DNA of 64,000 bases, taken from NCBI RefSeq assembly GCF_958450345.1, contig NC_088784.1, positions 61,427,247-61,491,246 on the forward strand, given 5' to 3'. The position numbers and the translations under genes are program-made. The stretch is from Calliphora vicina. Lineage: Eukaryota; Arthropoda; Insecta; Diptera; Calliphoridae. Shown one piece after another: positions 32,908 to 44,467 of this stretch (the stretch's first letter is position 1; each line of letters opens with the position of its first letter). A model generated the notes under the pieces. That model was not told where the DNA came from. It ran no database searches and saw nothing but the letters and a program-made list of their open reading frames with translations.

Positions 32908-33585
32908 AGGTAGGATCACACGATTGCCGCAATGCACCAATTTAATACAATTTTTATTGTGCTGAATTGGGGCCCAATAAAGAAATTGTCCCAATCAAAT
33001 TCTCTGCAGTCACATGATTGCCTCATTTTATATAAATTTGATTGTCGTTAATTGGCGCAAAGCGATATAGTGGCAATAATTGTCGCATTCCAGTCACACG
33101 ATTGTTCTAGTTTGCGGCAACTCAGAGAAACAGCTGTTGTCTAGATGTTAAATTTTGTTTTGTTTACATAAATGTAAAAAAATCTAATTGTGAAAAAATT
33201 ATTTGTTAAATAAAAAAAGAAAATTGCGTCGGCCTTAATTATCGTATAAAAAAATTAATAAAGAAATGTTAAAAGATGTATGTGGGTCAAAGAGTGGCTC
33301 ACAAAAAGAATATTTCTTTTACAAAAATGAATATTGGCGCTAATTGTCTTCTTTGATTGCCGCATTAGAACACAATAAATATTGTTGTATTTTTAACTTT
33401 TTTATTGGTGCATGTTGCCTATCAAGCATTCACATGATTGCCGCACTAGTGTTGCATTTGATTGGGCCAAATAAGCACAATATTGTTGTGGTTTGACATA
33501 TGAGCCAATAAGTTGTGAAATCACACGATTGACGTATAAAATAGACCAATAATTGGTGCATAGCGGCAATCGTGTGATCCTACCT
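32908..33585. mobile_element. PIF/Harbinger-like MITE, 678 bp
   Basis: Terminal inverted repeats of about 35 bp with one mismatch: AGGTAGGATCACACGATTGC at 32908 and its reverse complement ending at 33585. TAA flanks both sides (32905-32907 and 33586-33588), fitting the TWA target duplication of PIF/Harbinger elements. The inside carries further diverged copies of the TIR phrase CACACGATTGCC near 33010, 33092, 33430 and 33517. No transposase frame is present. Confidence 0.78.
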
Positions 33586-33902
33586 TAAGTACTATAAACA
33601 CATTTATAAAAATACATTTTATAACACTATAACAAAATCACATTTTTTCCAAAATTACAAGGTCAGACCAATAAATTTTGATAGAGGAGACAAAAAAAGA
33701 CACGTGTATTGGCGTTTTGAAAGTTTACATCGGAATTTCATCTGTGGTGGGGGGGGGTGGTTGTGCTAAAGTTTCCCAACTCTGGCACATTCTAATTGTT
33801 AATCGGCATAAGAAACCATGTGATCCTTACATTTTATGTATAAAATGTGTCCACCAAATTTATGTAAAATGTTACGGAAAACATTTTTGTAGAATATTTT
33901 AA

Positions 33903-33986
33903 CCCTCTAAATCCTCAGGACATGGGTCTTTTTTGTCCTTCTTTTAAAAAATAGCAAAAACACCATTAAAACAGGGATTTAAGGGG
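33903..33986. mobile_element. piggyBac-like mini-element, 84 bp
   Basis: TTAA at 33899-33902 and 33987-33990 bound an element beginning CCCTCTAAATCCT and ending GGGATTTAAGGGG, an inverted pair of 13 bp with a few mismatches. TTAA duplication with CCC/GGG ends is the piggyBac signature. It is very short and could be a deleted MITE. Confidence 0.6.
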
Positions 33987-33990
33987 TTAA

Positions 33991-34396
33991 AATGTTCCGC
34001 AAAAATATTACCCTTGAAATTTTATATAAGTTCCTGAATACAACAAAACGGAAAATTCAACCAGAAAGTCAGAAATAAGACATAACAAAAGAGAGCCTAG
34101 GGTTAATTTCGCATTTATTAAGAATTTTATTTTAAAGTACCCCAAAAATTAAGCATGAAAAAAAATAGTTCAAATTTAACTAAAAATCACTATTATTTTA
34201 CCTTCGATATCAAATTTGAATACCATTTCGTACCAAATGGCTTGTACTTCACTGTGAGATGAGAAGGCGGATAATTTAACAACATTTTACTGACGATGTA
34301 TTTGACCGATATGTTTTGACCGATACTGTACATACATCCTCACAAGCTTGTCTCTATTATAACAATGTGTGTGTGATTGAGTATGTTCAATTACTG
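33991..34396. other. No gene seen
   Basis: Ordinary AT-rich sequence. Bases 33991-34015 resemble the flank at 33868-33900 (AAATGTTNCGNAAAA), so a small duplication may surround the piggyBac-like element. Confidence 0.4.
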
Positions 34397-34742
34397 CCCA
34401 GCAGTTCTGAGTGACCTCTAGTTACATAAACAGCTATGTAACATGTGCGTGTCCTAAGTAGAGGATCAATTGACCCTGCATATATTACAAAGAGACTGTC
34501 TGATAGCTTGTCCAAAGTAGTAAACGCACGGGATTCACAAACTGGTTACATAGCGTCAGTTACGTTACTAGCTACCAACTGGTTACTTGACTAGCTACAA
34601 AGATAGTTATTTTAACAAGTATTACTTGTCAAGTGATCCAAAATACATACATATGTATATAAATTGTTGTCAGCCAGGTGTTACACATTAGTGACAATTA
34701 CTGTCTCTAAGGGATACTTTGGATACTTGTAAACTTACTGGG
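34397..34742. mobile_element. MITE, family D (CCCAGCAGTTCTG ends), copy 1
   Basis: Begins CCCAGCAGTTCTGAGTGACC and ends ACTTACTGGG, a degraded inverse of the start. The inside is rich in TAGTTAC/GTAACTAG phrases able to pair with each other. It shares its end with the element at 40317-40729 and a fragment at about 22127. The superfamily is not determined. Confidence 0.5.
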
Positions 34743-35975
34743 TGCTGTTACTTTTATGATTTGCAATTTAAATGGAATTTAATGATTGAATGAATTTATA
34801 AATGCATTATTAATTTATTGACAAATACACATGTACATATGCACACATGTGCACAAACACACACACACACATGCATAAATATTTATTGATTGACTGACAA
34901 AAGAATATTGAATTTTAATTATACTGAAATTGTTGTAATTTTTTTTATTTTGTTTTTTTTTTTATACTTGTAGTTGCTTGAAAATTCAAAATTTTCTTTG
35001 AATTTAAACAATAAATTACTAATTTTCAACATTATATTACTAATAATTACTTGGAAATACAGATGTTTACAATTAGACGTAATTAACTGGACACGCCTTT
35101 TGTTAGCATATTTAATTAACACGGTCAATTGAATTCTTAATTACAGATTAATTTTTAGTTTAAAAGTTTCTTTGAAATTAATTTTTTCTTTGAATTTTTT
35201 AAGAATTTTGTATTCTAGGAAATGTTGTTGACCTTATTCTTATTGACCTTAGTTTATTCTGTATTACAGGCAATTTCTGATAATTAAGAAATTAAATCCT
35301 AAAGTTTTTTAGGAATTTTTCGCAAGAAACAATAACCGTTATTTTTATATCCACCACCATTCTGGGTTCTTATAAAATTCTTACACTATATAGCTATGTA
35401 TTTTTGGTATTTAAAATGTCAAATCCAATACAAAATTTTAGAATAAAATGTCCGACGATCATCCGATGTTTAAAAACAATTAACACACAATAAGGCTTTG
35501 GTAATGCGCCAATGCTAATTCAGGTAAAAATCTTTATATATCTGTGGGGTTTTTAATAAATGTATGGATTTCAACCTCTAACCCGCAAGAGTGCCTCAAG
35601 GCATGCATTACAAAACACCAATTATCTCAAAAAGTAATTACAATTTTTTTTTTAAATTTAACTGTGACTTTAGTTACAGATTTGTTAACATTTCCCTCGA
35701 ATGTCGAAATGCATTCTAACTTTTAGTGTGTATTTTTTTTTTAAATCAAAGTTTTACTAACTTTTAGTCGCCCGATCAACTTGAAATATTTTTTATTAGT
35801 TCTTCAATAAAATCGTATCATAATTATTGTTTTTTACACCTAAACCGGCAACAATGCCCTGAGGCACTCTTCAACTTTTTGCGCCTGATTCCTAAACGTA
35901 ATTTACCAAATTAGTTTCTGATGGCTGTTCTGAGTTCATTAAAAAAACACTATGCACGAAATTGACATTTTTTTT
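34743..35975. other. No gene; simple repeat
   Basis: A short (CA)n run lies near 34855-34873. The rest is AT-rich with no recognisable frame. The phrase CCGCAAGAGTGCCTCAAGGCA near 35583 has a weak echo at about 35846 (CCGGCAACAATGCCCTGAGGCA), suggesting an old duplication of about 265 bp spacing. Confidence 0.4.
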
Positions 35976-37230
35976 CTGTCAAGAGGGGCACCCAGCGGCT
36001 TAAGCTAATTCGGGTACGCTGAATTCAGTGGTGCTAACCATTTTTTTAGGTTAGCTCGTATTTTCGAGATATACCGTTATTTCGAAAATGGTTTAGTTTA
36101 TTGAATAAACTGAAAAAAACGAAATTCCGCAACGAAATTAGCTTCAAGTAAAGCTTAACATGTTTATAATCTACGAAGTCGTTTTAGACTTTTTTTGGCA
36201 AAAAAAATAATTTTTTAGAAAAATTTCGAAATTTTTAGCTTTTAAAACGGCATTAAAAATTGGAAAATGCATATACGATTTATAATTTACATTACACATT
36301 TAGAAAACGAAGTTCCAAATAAAAGAAGCTCTAAATAATTAAATTCTGTGCACAAATTTTCATTTTATTCACAAAAATAATACAAATATCCCCTAATATC
36401 TTATCAAAATACATAACTCGTAGTAATTAGCTACATCGTGCAGTGCACAGAGGTATAGACAAAAAAGAGGGAAATAAATGTAAACCCTTCGTCCGATTTG
36501 AATGAAATTTGACATGTGCAAAGAAAGTGTTGACGAGTTTAAGGTTTGAATTTTGACCGCATGAGTCTACCAGAGGTGCGGCCAGGGGTCCCCAAAGTAG
36601 GACTCGGGTATGATAAATTTTTAAAACGATCCTCTTTCTTCGTTTGTGTTCCGATTTTAAAAAACTTACACACATATAATCTCCTCATCGAGCACTCATC
36701 GTGGCTATCAACTATCTCTTATAGCTTAGGAGATATTCGCATTTTAAAATTAAATTATCAACATTTTTACCCACCATACTCCAGTTTTTTTGATAACAGC
36801 GGGTCCGATTTGCTAATTTTTTCTTTTATTGGACTAACTACAAATGTATATGTCAAACAAAAAAAAATTGTTTACAAATCGTGACTGACTCCAAAGTTAT
36901 ATGTATTTGAATTTAAAAATTAAGAGCGTATATGTATTTTCCAATTTTTAATGCCGTTTTAAAAACCAAAAATTTCAAAATTTTTCTAAAAAAAAATTTA
37001 TATTTCTAAAATGACTGCGAAGATTAAAAATATGCCAAGCCTTACTTAAAGGTAATTTTGATGCGGAATTTCGGTTTTTTCAGTTTATTCAATAAAATAC
37101 ACTGTTTTTGAGTTACGAGAATATATTTTGTGAAACCTCCTTCATTTTCGAAATAACGGTATATCTCGAAAATACGAGCTAACTTAAAAACCCTAACCTA
37201 GCTTAACCCACCGTGTGACCCGCTTGACAG
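35976..37230. mobile_element. Foldback-like element with about 300-bp inverted arms
   Basis: Starts CTGTCAAGAGGGGCAC and ends GTGACCCGCTTGACAG. The arms pair over roughly 36000-36300 and 36900-37200: GGTTAGCTCGTATTTTCGAG, ATATACCGTTATTTCGAAAATG and AATTTTTAATGCCG all occur in inverse order on the other side. T runs flank both ends, so the target duplication cannot be read. The centre (36430-36700) has a GGGGTCCCC-containing segment resembling repeats near 58240-58420. No gene. Confidence 0.72.
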
Positions 37231-38125
37231 TTTTTTCAACTAGCACAGTGAAATTATTCGACAACTTTTTTTAGCTTTTTAAAGTTTGCGGGTAGAGGGC
37301 TAATGATTTTTTGTATTGGCTATTAGTATTCTTTCTTGTATATCTCCATTAACTGTGAGAATAACAATTTAATTTTGGGATGCTGTATTGGCTTTTGCAC
37401 TTTAAAGTGTTTACAGTCATTTTTCTAAAAAATCACATAAGTTTCTGGATATTTTAATGTTCAAATGAACGTTTTTGTTGGCATATGTTTCTTACGGGGT
37501 TCGAATCCATTTCGACTTTAGCGATTTTGCACCATTTCATATGTTATTTTACAATTTTTGACTTAACTTCCTACAGATTTCTATTGTAAAATTTATATCA
37601 TGTCACTCTTAATCAATTCTCTAAGTTTTCTTAACACTATTGAATGTAAGCTGGTCACATTTTAAAGTTTTTCATAATGAAATATATTGGTCGTATGATA
37701 CTTTTCTTCTAGTTGCGTAATAACTTAACATCACTTTTTTGTATATTATTTTGCAAGTATGTATGTATTTTAGGTATTGTAGGAAAATTCATATCAAATG
37801 TCCGCAAACACTGCTACCTGTATCCCCGTCCCCATAGCCTATTTTTATATTTCTAGAACAACGCACTGCATTATGGGTCATCGACTAAGTGCACTTCCAA
37901 GAAATCAAAAATGATTTATGCAGAATTTATGGCAAGGACTGTATATTTATATGAATGCAATGTGATTTTTATTCATTTCATTATATAAAGTTCATCTTCA
38001 AATGCACTTGATGCTCTCTTTTTAAAAGGTTCTCATCATACCTTTTAAAGCAAATAATAAATAAATATGTAAATATTATGTTCTTTTTTATTTCAATTTA
38101 TGTTTCACGTTTATTTTACATCATT
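37231..38125. other. No gene seen
   Basis: AT-rich sequence; no frame over 100 codons and no repeat that I can assign. Confidence 0.5.
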
Positions 38126-39440
38126 GCACGGTGGTCAATTCCGGCCAAAAATCCATAACTTCTTTATTTCTTCATAAAAATGTTTGAAATTTGGTATTTG
38201 TATTAAAAATAACATAACCAACCGATCGATAAATATTTCGATGTTCAAATACAGGGTTTGGTCAAAAAAGCATGGACGTTCTAAAAGTATCAAAAAAATT
38301 GCATGCGAGTGGCTGAAATTTAGTCCAAAAATAAAGAATAAAATATGTGATCGAAAAAAAAATCGGTCATTAAAATTTCGGATTACATATACAGGGTTTG
38401 TCGAAACAATCATGGACGTGTTAAAAGCATCGAACAAATTATGTTATTCATGTAAATGCCTGAAACTTAGTCCAAAAATGAAGAATAGCTTAAGTGATTG
38501 AAAAAAAATGGTCGTACAAATTTCGGAATACATATACAGGGTTTGGCCAAACAAACGTGGACGTTTTGAAACTATCGAAAAAGTTAGGTTATTCATGTAA
38601 AATTTGAAATTTGGTGTACATTTAAAAAAAAACACACTTGATCCATCGCAAAAAAATATTATCAATTGCATATAGGAGTTGGCCAAATAAACATTGACGT
38701 TATAAAAGTATAGAAAAAAGTATGTCATTTTTGTAAATGGCTTCAAATAGGTTTATAATTAAAAATAACATAAATGATCCATTGAAGAAATTTCGACATA
38801 CAAATACATGGTTTGGCCAATTCAGAATAGACGTAAATAACTCTCAACCTTACACAATTTTTGAAATTGACCAAAAAAATACAAAAAAAACGTGTAAAAT
38901 ATGTAGGCACTGAAATCGTTCTGGTTATTGGAATGGCAAATAATTGCAGCTGAAATTTATAGTGCTTACTCCTGATACTTTATAGTATTAAATGTAATTT
39001 ACACTTAACCTCTAATAGCCCCTTTTAATTTGTTCTGGCCTTTCAAACTTTTTTTAATTTAGTTTCTATAGATTTTTAACTAGTTCCAAATCATTTCACT
39101 TTTGTATAATAAATAACATGCAAAAACTCCTTAATAACTACGTAGAATGGTTAACTGCTAAATGTTTTATAGAAGCATGTGCTAATTTGCAAAAAAAACT
39201 TTAAAGAAAAAAGCACAGGCTACTTCAATTTAAGAGTAAAAAAATCACATTTTTCTAATATTAAAATGACAACAAAAAACCTTTGACTTTACAGCTCTAT
39301 AAATAACCATATAGTTACTTTATAGCCAAAATAGTTATGATACTGTATAATCTGAAGTGTTAAGAAAAATTTGCCATCAAAATTTTATAAAAATTAAAAA
39401 AACAAAAAAAAACATTTTTGGCCGGAATTTACCACCGTGC
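38126..39440. mobile_element. TIR element containing a tandem array, unclassified
   Basis: GCACGGTGGTCAATTCCGGC at 38126 continues with CAAAAA, and its reverse complement (one mismatch) ends at 39440, giving 26-bp TIRs. ATT flanks both sides (38123-38125 and 39441-39443), a possible 3-bp target duplication. About 585 bp of its 1315 bp is a tandem repeat. Open frames of about 100 codons on both strands over the array are translations of repeat units. No transposase was recognised. Confidence 0.72.
38250..38835. repeat. Tandem repeat, unit about 135-140 bp, 4-5 copies
   Basis: Each unit begins with ATACAGGGTTTGG(T/C)CAAA followed by CATGGACGTT(C/T)TAAAAGTAT. Unit starts are near 38250, 38389, 38532, 38668 and 38803, with later copies more diverged. 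The other shared block is GAAATTTAGTCCAAAAATAAAGAAT. Confidence 0.82.
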
Positions 39441-39454
39441 ATTGTAGTAAATTT

Positions 39455-39934
39455 TCCGTAAATAATGTCGTAATGATATAAGGGAGCTATGAGTAATTAT
39501 GGACCTATCGTAACAAAATTTGGTGACATGAACTACGTATATATAAAACTTATTTGAGCAAATTTTGTATAGATACATGTATAAATTAAACATTTATGAC
39601 CAATAAAGTTCAATTTCGTGAGGACATTATGGGTGCTAGGTGAAAAAATTAACCGATTTCAGCCAGTTTCAATAGTCTTCGTCCTTGGTTCGAAAAACTT
39701 ATGTGTACCAAATTTGATCGAAATATCTTAAAAATTGTGACCTGCACTTTGCGCACAAGATTTTCATGGACAGCCAACCAGTCACACGGACGGACGGACA
39801 GACAGACATCGTTTAATCGACTCAGAAAGTGATTATAAGTCGATCGATATAGTTAAAGGTGGGTGTTAGACTAATATTTTTGGGCGTTACAAACATCTGC
39901 ACAAACGCATAATACCCCCCACTATGGTGGTGTA
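39455..39934 (+). mobile_element. DINE-like repeat, family B copy 3
   Basis: Shares GGGAGCTATGAGTAATTATGG, ACAAAATTTGGTGACATGAA, CTGCACTTTGCGCACAAG, (GGAC)n/(AGAC)n, ATCGTTTAATCGACTCAG, GGTGGGTGTTAGACTAATA and CACTATGGTGGTGTA with the other copies. It is truncated at the left. It is the cleanest family B rear half in the window. Confidence 0.68.
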
Positions 39935-40316
39935 GGTACAACAAAAAATAATAATACTTGGGTTAAAAGTTTTGAGGAAAAACGTGTGTTAAGGTTTTTA
40001 CTATCGCACTCCTCATATTAAGTTTGGCTTTAATATATTGAATTTTCATTATAATTATATATTTCGGAAATTTCCGGGGACCCGGGAACGTATCAAAAAA
40101 TTGCCCTATTCCCAACAATTAAAAACCCTAGTATACCCAAGATTCTAAAATTTTCCAATTCTGTTCCAAAATTATTTGATTTTTGTGAGCATTAAAGAAG
40201 TATTGAAAGGTCGTTTTCATAGACTTTAGAAGAATAGTTTTTTTCTCTTTATATTATATATATGCGCCTTTAGATATATAAAAGTGTGTATGCTTAGATA
40301 TTATAGTGCGTAGATA
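39935..40316. other. No gene seen
   Basis: AT-rich. GGGGACCCGGGAAC near 40076 recalls the CCCGATTTCCCGGGAT stretch near 12527 but is too short to assign. Confidence 0.4.
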
Positions 40317-40729
40317 CCCAGCAGTTCTGCATTGACTAATAATGAAGTTAATGTATACCTTTTATAACGTCTCCAATTTATATAGTTAAGGCTATTTGAT
40401 AGTATGTAAATTGGTTACATTATACATCCCAGGTAACCTAAAGTGGAGACGTACGTCACTTAAGTGTCCCTAAGTAATCTGTAGTGTAGTCACTTTAAAA
40501 CTTCTTTGTATTGCTCTTTTGAAAATAATTATTTTACCGGCCACAAATATGTTATTAGAGAGTCAATAGTCAAGGAGTTATGTATTTGTTATTTATGGAG
40601 GGTCAATTGACTTCCACCTAGGACGCACACATTTTAAAATAACTACTCACATAGCTAGTTCTGTAAGTAATGGTGACCCCAATGCTAGGTAAAATCACTA
40701 TTTCGGAACATTTAGCCAAAACTGCTGGG
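40317..40729. mobile_element. MITE, family D, copy 2
   Basis: CCCAGCAGTT at 40317-40326 and AACTGCTGGG at 40720-40729 are perfect 10-bp inverted ends of a 413-bp element. The inside has multiple TAGTTA/TAACTA-like phrases as in the 34397 copy. Target duplication unclear. No gene. Confidence 0.6.
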
Positions 40730-41392
40730 CATGACTGAAAATAAACTACCAGCTGCTGCTGGTTCCATGTAGTACACTAGCATTCTTAGCCTTATACTGA
40801 CTTATCATTCGTCTTTTACACAAGTACACATACATTCTAGAATACACACACACATCCATACATACATATATAATTGATTTTATAGTATCCTTGACATAAA
40901 TACACTCCAAGAGTTTAGTAGTTTTTTTCTGCTGTTCTTGTTGTTTGTATATTTTTATGCTGTAGATGTTTTTGTGCCATTTTCCCGTCAGTTCGGGGTG
41001 TTTTATTTATTGGCGGTTTATGGTGGTTTTTCTTCAATTTGGTTTGAAAGAACCATCACAAACGTAAGAACATGAAGAGTGTGTGAGCATCTGAAACGTT
41101 TTGGTGGCAGGGAGTTGTGTTTGGTTAACAATTGATGATGCTTTCAAGTTTATTGTTTTCCATTTATATACGACTACGATTATTTGCTAATACATATGTA
41201 TATTTACTATGAATACAGTATCGGCCTAAACACATTGGACTCAATTTGCATTATAACACTTTTTTCAAATTCCAAAGAAAGTAAAGTTATTTAGAAACAA
41301 CAAATATGCACTCTAACATAAAACTGCACCCTCAAATTTATTAATAATGAAATTTATTTTCAGTAGTTCTTATGATTTTATTAGAAAAAAAA
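40730..41392. other. No gene; low-repeat segment
   Basis: This stretch (especially 40920-41160) is less AT-rich than its neighbours and free of the repeat families listed here, so it might be unique host DNA. No coding or RNA motif was seen. Confidence 0.4.
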
Positions 41393-41805
41393 ACAAGAGC
41401 TATTCGGATGTACCGAATCTTATATACCCTCCATCAAATTATACTTAAAAAAAAAAATTTAAATATTTTTAGATAAACAAAATTAATTTTTTAATCCAGA
41501 TATAAGTCAAAAATAAGTCAAAAATCTTATTTTTTTTCCTTATATTTCAACCGAATTTCTCGTTTTTAAATAGCAACAGAGACGGAAGAAGTCCGGAGAT
41601 ATTGATGAATGAATCGTGTATATAAGTTGTTAAGGGACTTCGGAAAGTTGATTTCAACAGACAGACATACCGACATGGATTAATCGACTTCGCTGAGGAT
41701 CCATAATATATGTATATACTTTATAGGGTAGGAAAATTATATTGTGGAAATTACAAACGGAATGACAAACTTATATATACCCTTCTCACGAAGGTGAAGG
41801 GTATA
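41393..41805 (+). mobile_element. DINE-1/mini-me-like repeat, family A copy 3
   Basis: Starts ACAAGAGCTATTCGGATGTACC with the terminal hairpin weakened by one A-A mismatch, followed by TTATATACCCTCCATC. It carries TTTCAACAGACAGACATACCG, ATGTATATACTTTATAGGG, ACAAACGGAATGACAAAC and the GGTGAAGGGTATAA end, identical in order to the copy at 29848 but with the T-rich section shortened. Confidence 0.75.
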
Positions 41806-41863
41806 ATTAACGGAAAGTATAAAATCATACGATAAACATAATAATCGTAATTCTTCAAAACTT

Positions 41864-41995
41864 CCGCTCTAAATTCGCTATTTTTTTTTACTATTTCCAA
41901 TAAATTTTCTATAGGGTTAAGGTCAGGTGACTATGCTGGCCACTTCATGGCTTTAACGACTTCCTGTTCTTTTAAAACACCAATTTGGATGTAAT
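41864..41995 (-). pseudogene. Decayed Tc1-type transposase C-terminal piece
   Basis: The minus strand near 41960-41905 reads MKWPA, a stop, then SPDLNPIENL after correcting nothing but that stop position (observed SP, stop in place of D, LNPIENL). This is the third catalytic block of Tc1 transposases, with its glutamate kept. Sequence on either side is too decayed to follow. It lies between a DINE-like element and the LINE fragment. Confidence 0.6.
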
Positions 41996-42004
41996 TTTGT
42001 CATG

Positions 42005-42800
42005 TTGAAATATTCATTAGTGGGGCTCCGTCCTTTCTCCTACTCTACTCTCAAACTTCCAACACCTTATATTCTTTTGCAGATGACAGCAACATTTGCC
42101 ATTCAAATGCATTCAATTATAGACCAAGCCTGTCGGAGATTGGGGCAATGAGGCAAAACATGATTTTGTGACAATCTCTGAATAGGGTTGTGCGAATAGA
42201 GTCAATTTCAATGCACGCAAGACTCAATGTTGTATGTTAAAACACTAACGCACAACAGATCATGTTGCTCCATCTGTTTTTATGGGTGGCGTAAATATTA
42301 AGGAATCAGAAGCTCTTGATGTTCTAGGCATGAGTATTCGAGTGTCGAAAGAAGCATTCAAGTGCCTTGGTTTTCTTAAACGGTGTAAGAAATACTTCAC
42401 TCCATCTGATCTCCTTACTATTTACACCACTGGAATACAATCTCATTTGTGGGCCGGTGCTTCGAAGTCTATTTTGGAGTTACTCTACCGCGTACAGGAG
42501 AGGGCAAAGGTGCTTATCGGTGACAGTTTGATATCCAGCTCTATTGACACACTGGAACATCGTCGCAATGTGGGTTGTGTTTCACAGTTCTACCGATACT
42601 ACAATGGTATGTGCTCTGCTGAAATTAGGGAACTTGTTCCCGAAACCCGTAGCTTTTTACGAAATACACGTTCTTCGGCAAGGGCTCATCAATTCATTGT
42701 CAACTGGCCAGTGGATCGCACAATTCATTATAGGAAAAAATCGTTCTTTAGCCATACTGTCCATATGTGGAATAAGCCCTCTATCCTCCCTCCCATAACC
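42005..42800 (+). pseudogene. LINE ORF2 3' fragment, same family as the 17629-20675 LINE
   Basis: The plus strand begins within reverse transcriptase: PSF, then LYSFADDSNICHSN around the active-site box, then RVNFNARKTQCC, a stop, and a long open piece from 42282. That piece carries CLGFLKRCKKYFTPSDLL, LWAGASKSILELLYRVQ, DTLEHRRNVGCVSQFYRYY and RTIHYRKKSFF, which align in order with the minus-strand LINE (its C-terminal 178 residues). A few residues are missing after YTTGI, and after MWNKP the end diverges. It is 5'-truncated and inactive. Both copies share the unusual F in FADD, so F is ancestral in this family. Confidence 0.85.
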
Positions 42801-43361
42801 TATTTTCCTAGTTCCAACACAATGCTTTGCATGAGTAGGGGTCATCCCCTGAGTGCTGGTCCAAAAAACAAAGTTTAACTTTTCAAGAACAGTATTTGGG
42901 ATTTAGTCTGTTATTGACATGTCGTCGAACTTTCCTCTTTCTACCAAAAACCACAAAATTAAATTTATGGCGTTTTCTTTTCTGGCATAAATTATGCCTT
43001 TATTCTGCCTTTTACCCTTTTCTTTGTTCTTTTCTAAAACAAATGTAGTTTGGTAAGGGTATAGCGTGTTCTTTTCAAATAATGTTGCCCTAAAACCCCG
43101 AAGATAAATGCAGCACTTTTTAAACAGCAAAATGTATAGTTTTACAACATTTAGAAGGTACATAAAAGAAAATTGCATAAATGGTAATGGTTTTTGTTCT
43201 ATTGTGATCGTTAAGAATGTAAAACATTATGAGGGTATGGGTAACTTTTACTAAATGGTACAAAATATGTTGGCAACATTTTGTGTCAGAAAAGAAAACG
43301 CCATTAGATTCATAGGAAAGCAAAACTGTATTTCATTTGCTGCTCAAGTGTTCTCAGCTAA
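42801..43361. other. No gene seen
   Basis: AT-rich DNA between the LINE fragment and the mariner TA. Minus-strand frames of 67-91 codons show no motif. Confidence 0.5.
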
Positions 43362-44467
43362 TACAAGGTGGCGCAAAAGTAAGCTTCCGATGTTTTTTGG
43401 CTGTAATTAAAAAAAAAATGAAAAACTTTGATTCTTCTTGTGGATTATTTTTATTTGGTCTTTTAATTTTTTTTACAACAAGTCGAGAATATGATGTCAT
43501 GTAAATGGCCGCCGCCACAGTTGATTGTCATTTGAGCCTTTTTTATGTCATTTTCCATCACTTTGGCCAAAACTTCCGGCGATAGGTCCCCACATTCTTA
43601 ACGGATATTGTCTTTAATAGCTGCAAGAGTCTGAGGATTGTTGATATGAACTCGCGGCTTCAAAAAGGCCCACAAAAAGAAGTCTGCAGCGGTCAAATCA
43701 GGCGATCTTGCTGGCCATATCGGTTGGCATATCGGTTGTAGCACGTGCAGTGTGTGCCGTTGCACCGTCCTGTTGGAACCACATATTTTCCAATCCCAAC
43801 TCATCAAGTTGCGGCAAAAAGAACTCGTTGATCATTGCTCTGTAGCGCTCACCATTCACAGTAACCGTTTGGCCCGCGACGTCTTCGAAGAAAAAAGGTC
43901 CGATGACTCCTCCATCGAAAACAGCACACCATACAGTGACTTTGAGCGGGTGTAATGGCTCATCGTGGGTTACACGCAGATTTTCAGTGCCCCAGAAGCG
44001 TAAATTTTGCTTATTTACGTACCCGCTACGATGGAAATGGGCCTCATCACTCATTATTATTTTTTATGAAAAAATCATCTTCCTCTTGGTGGTGATTAAG
44101 GATGGCTTGAGCGTATGTTAGACGCGATTGGCGGTCAGCAGATAACAGCTGATGCACCGTCTGGACTTTGTACGGAAACATCTTCAAATCTTGTACCAAA
44201 ATTGGCTGTAAAGACCGTCGACTGATACCCATTTGCGTGGCACGTCGTCTGGTCGATGTCGACGGCACTTCCATGACATCCTCGGCTACAGCAGCAATAT
44301 TCTCTGCAGAAGGGCTACTCCGGGGTCTGCCACGCCTGGCAGCATCTCGTGTTGTGCCAGTCTCTTCGAGGCGAGCGGCTAAACGTCGCAGTGTTTCACC
44401 AGTAGGCGTTGGACGGCCAGGAAATCTGCGACGAAATTCACATTGTGCCAAAGTCACCGACCGATTA

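Noticed and set aside
36546..36884. A 112-codon plus-strand frame
   Set aside because: Lies inside the foldback element core; no known domain.
38135..38746. Frames of about 100 codons on both strands
   Set aside because: They are translations of the 137-bp tandem repeat units.
44457..44459. GTG at 44457 as the mariner transposase start
   Set aside because: The family N-terminus continues upstream across the nested element to an ATG at 45701.
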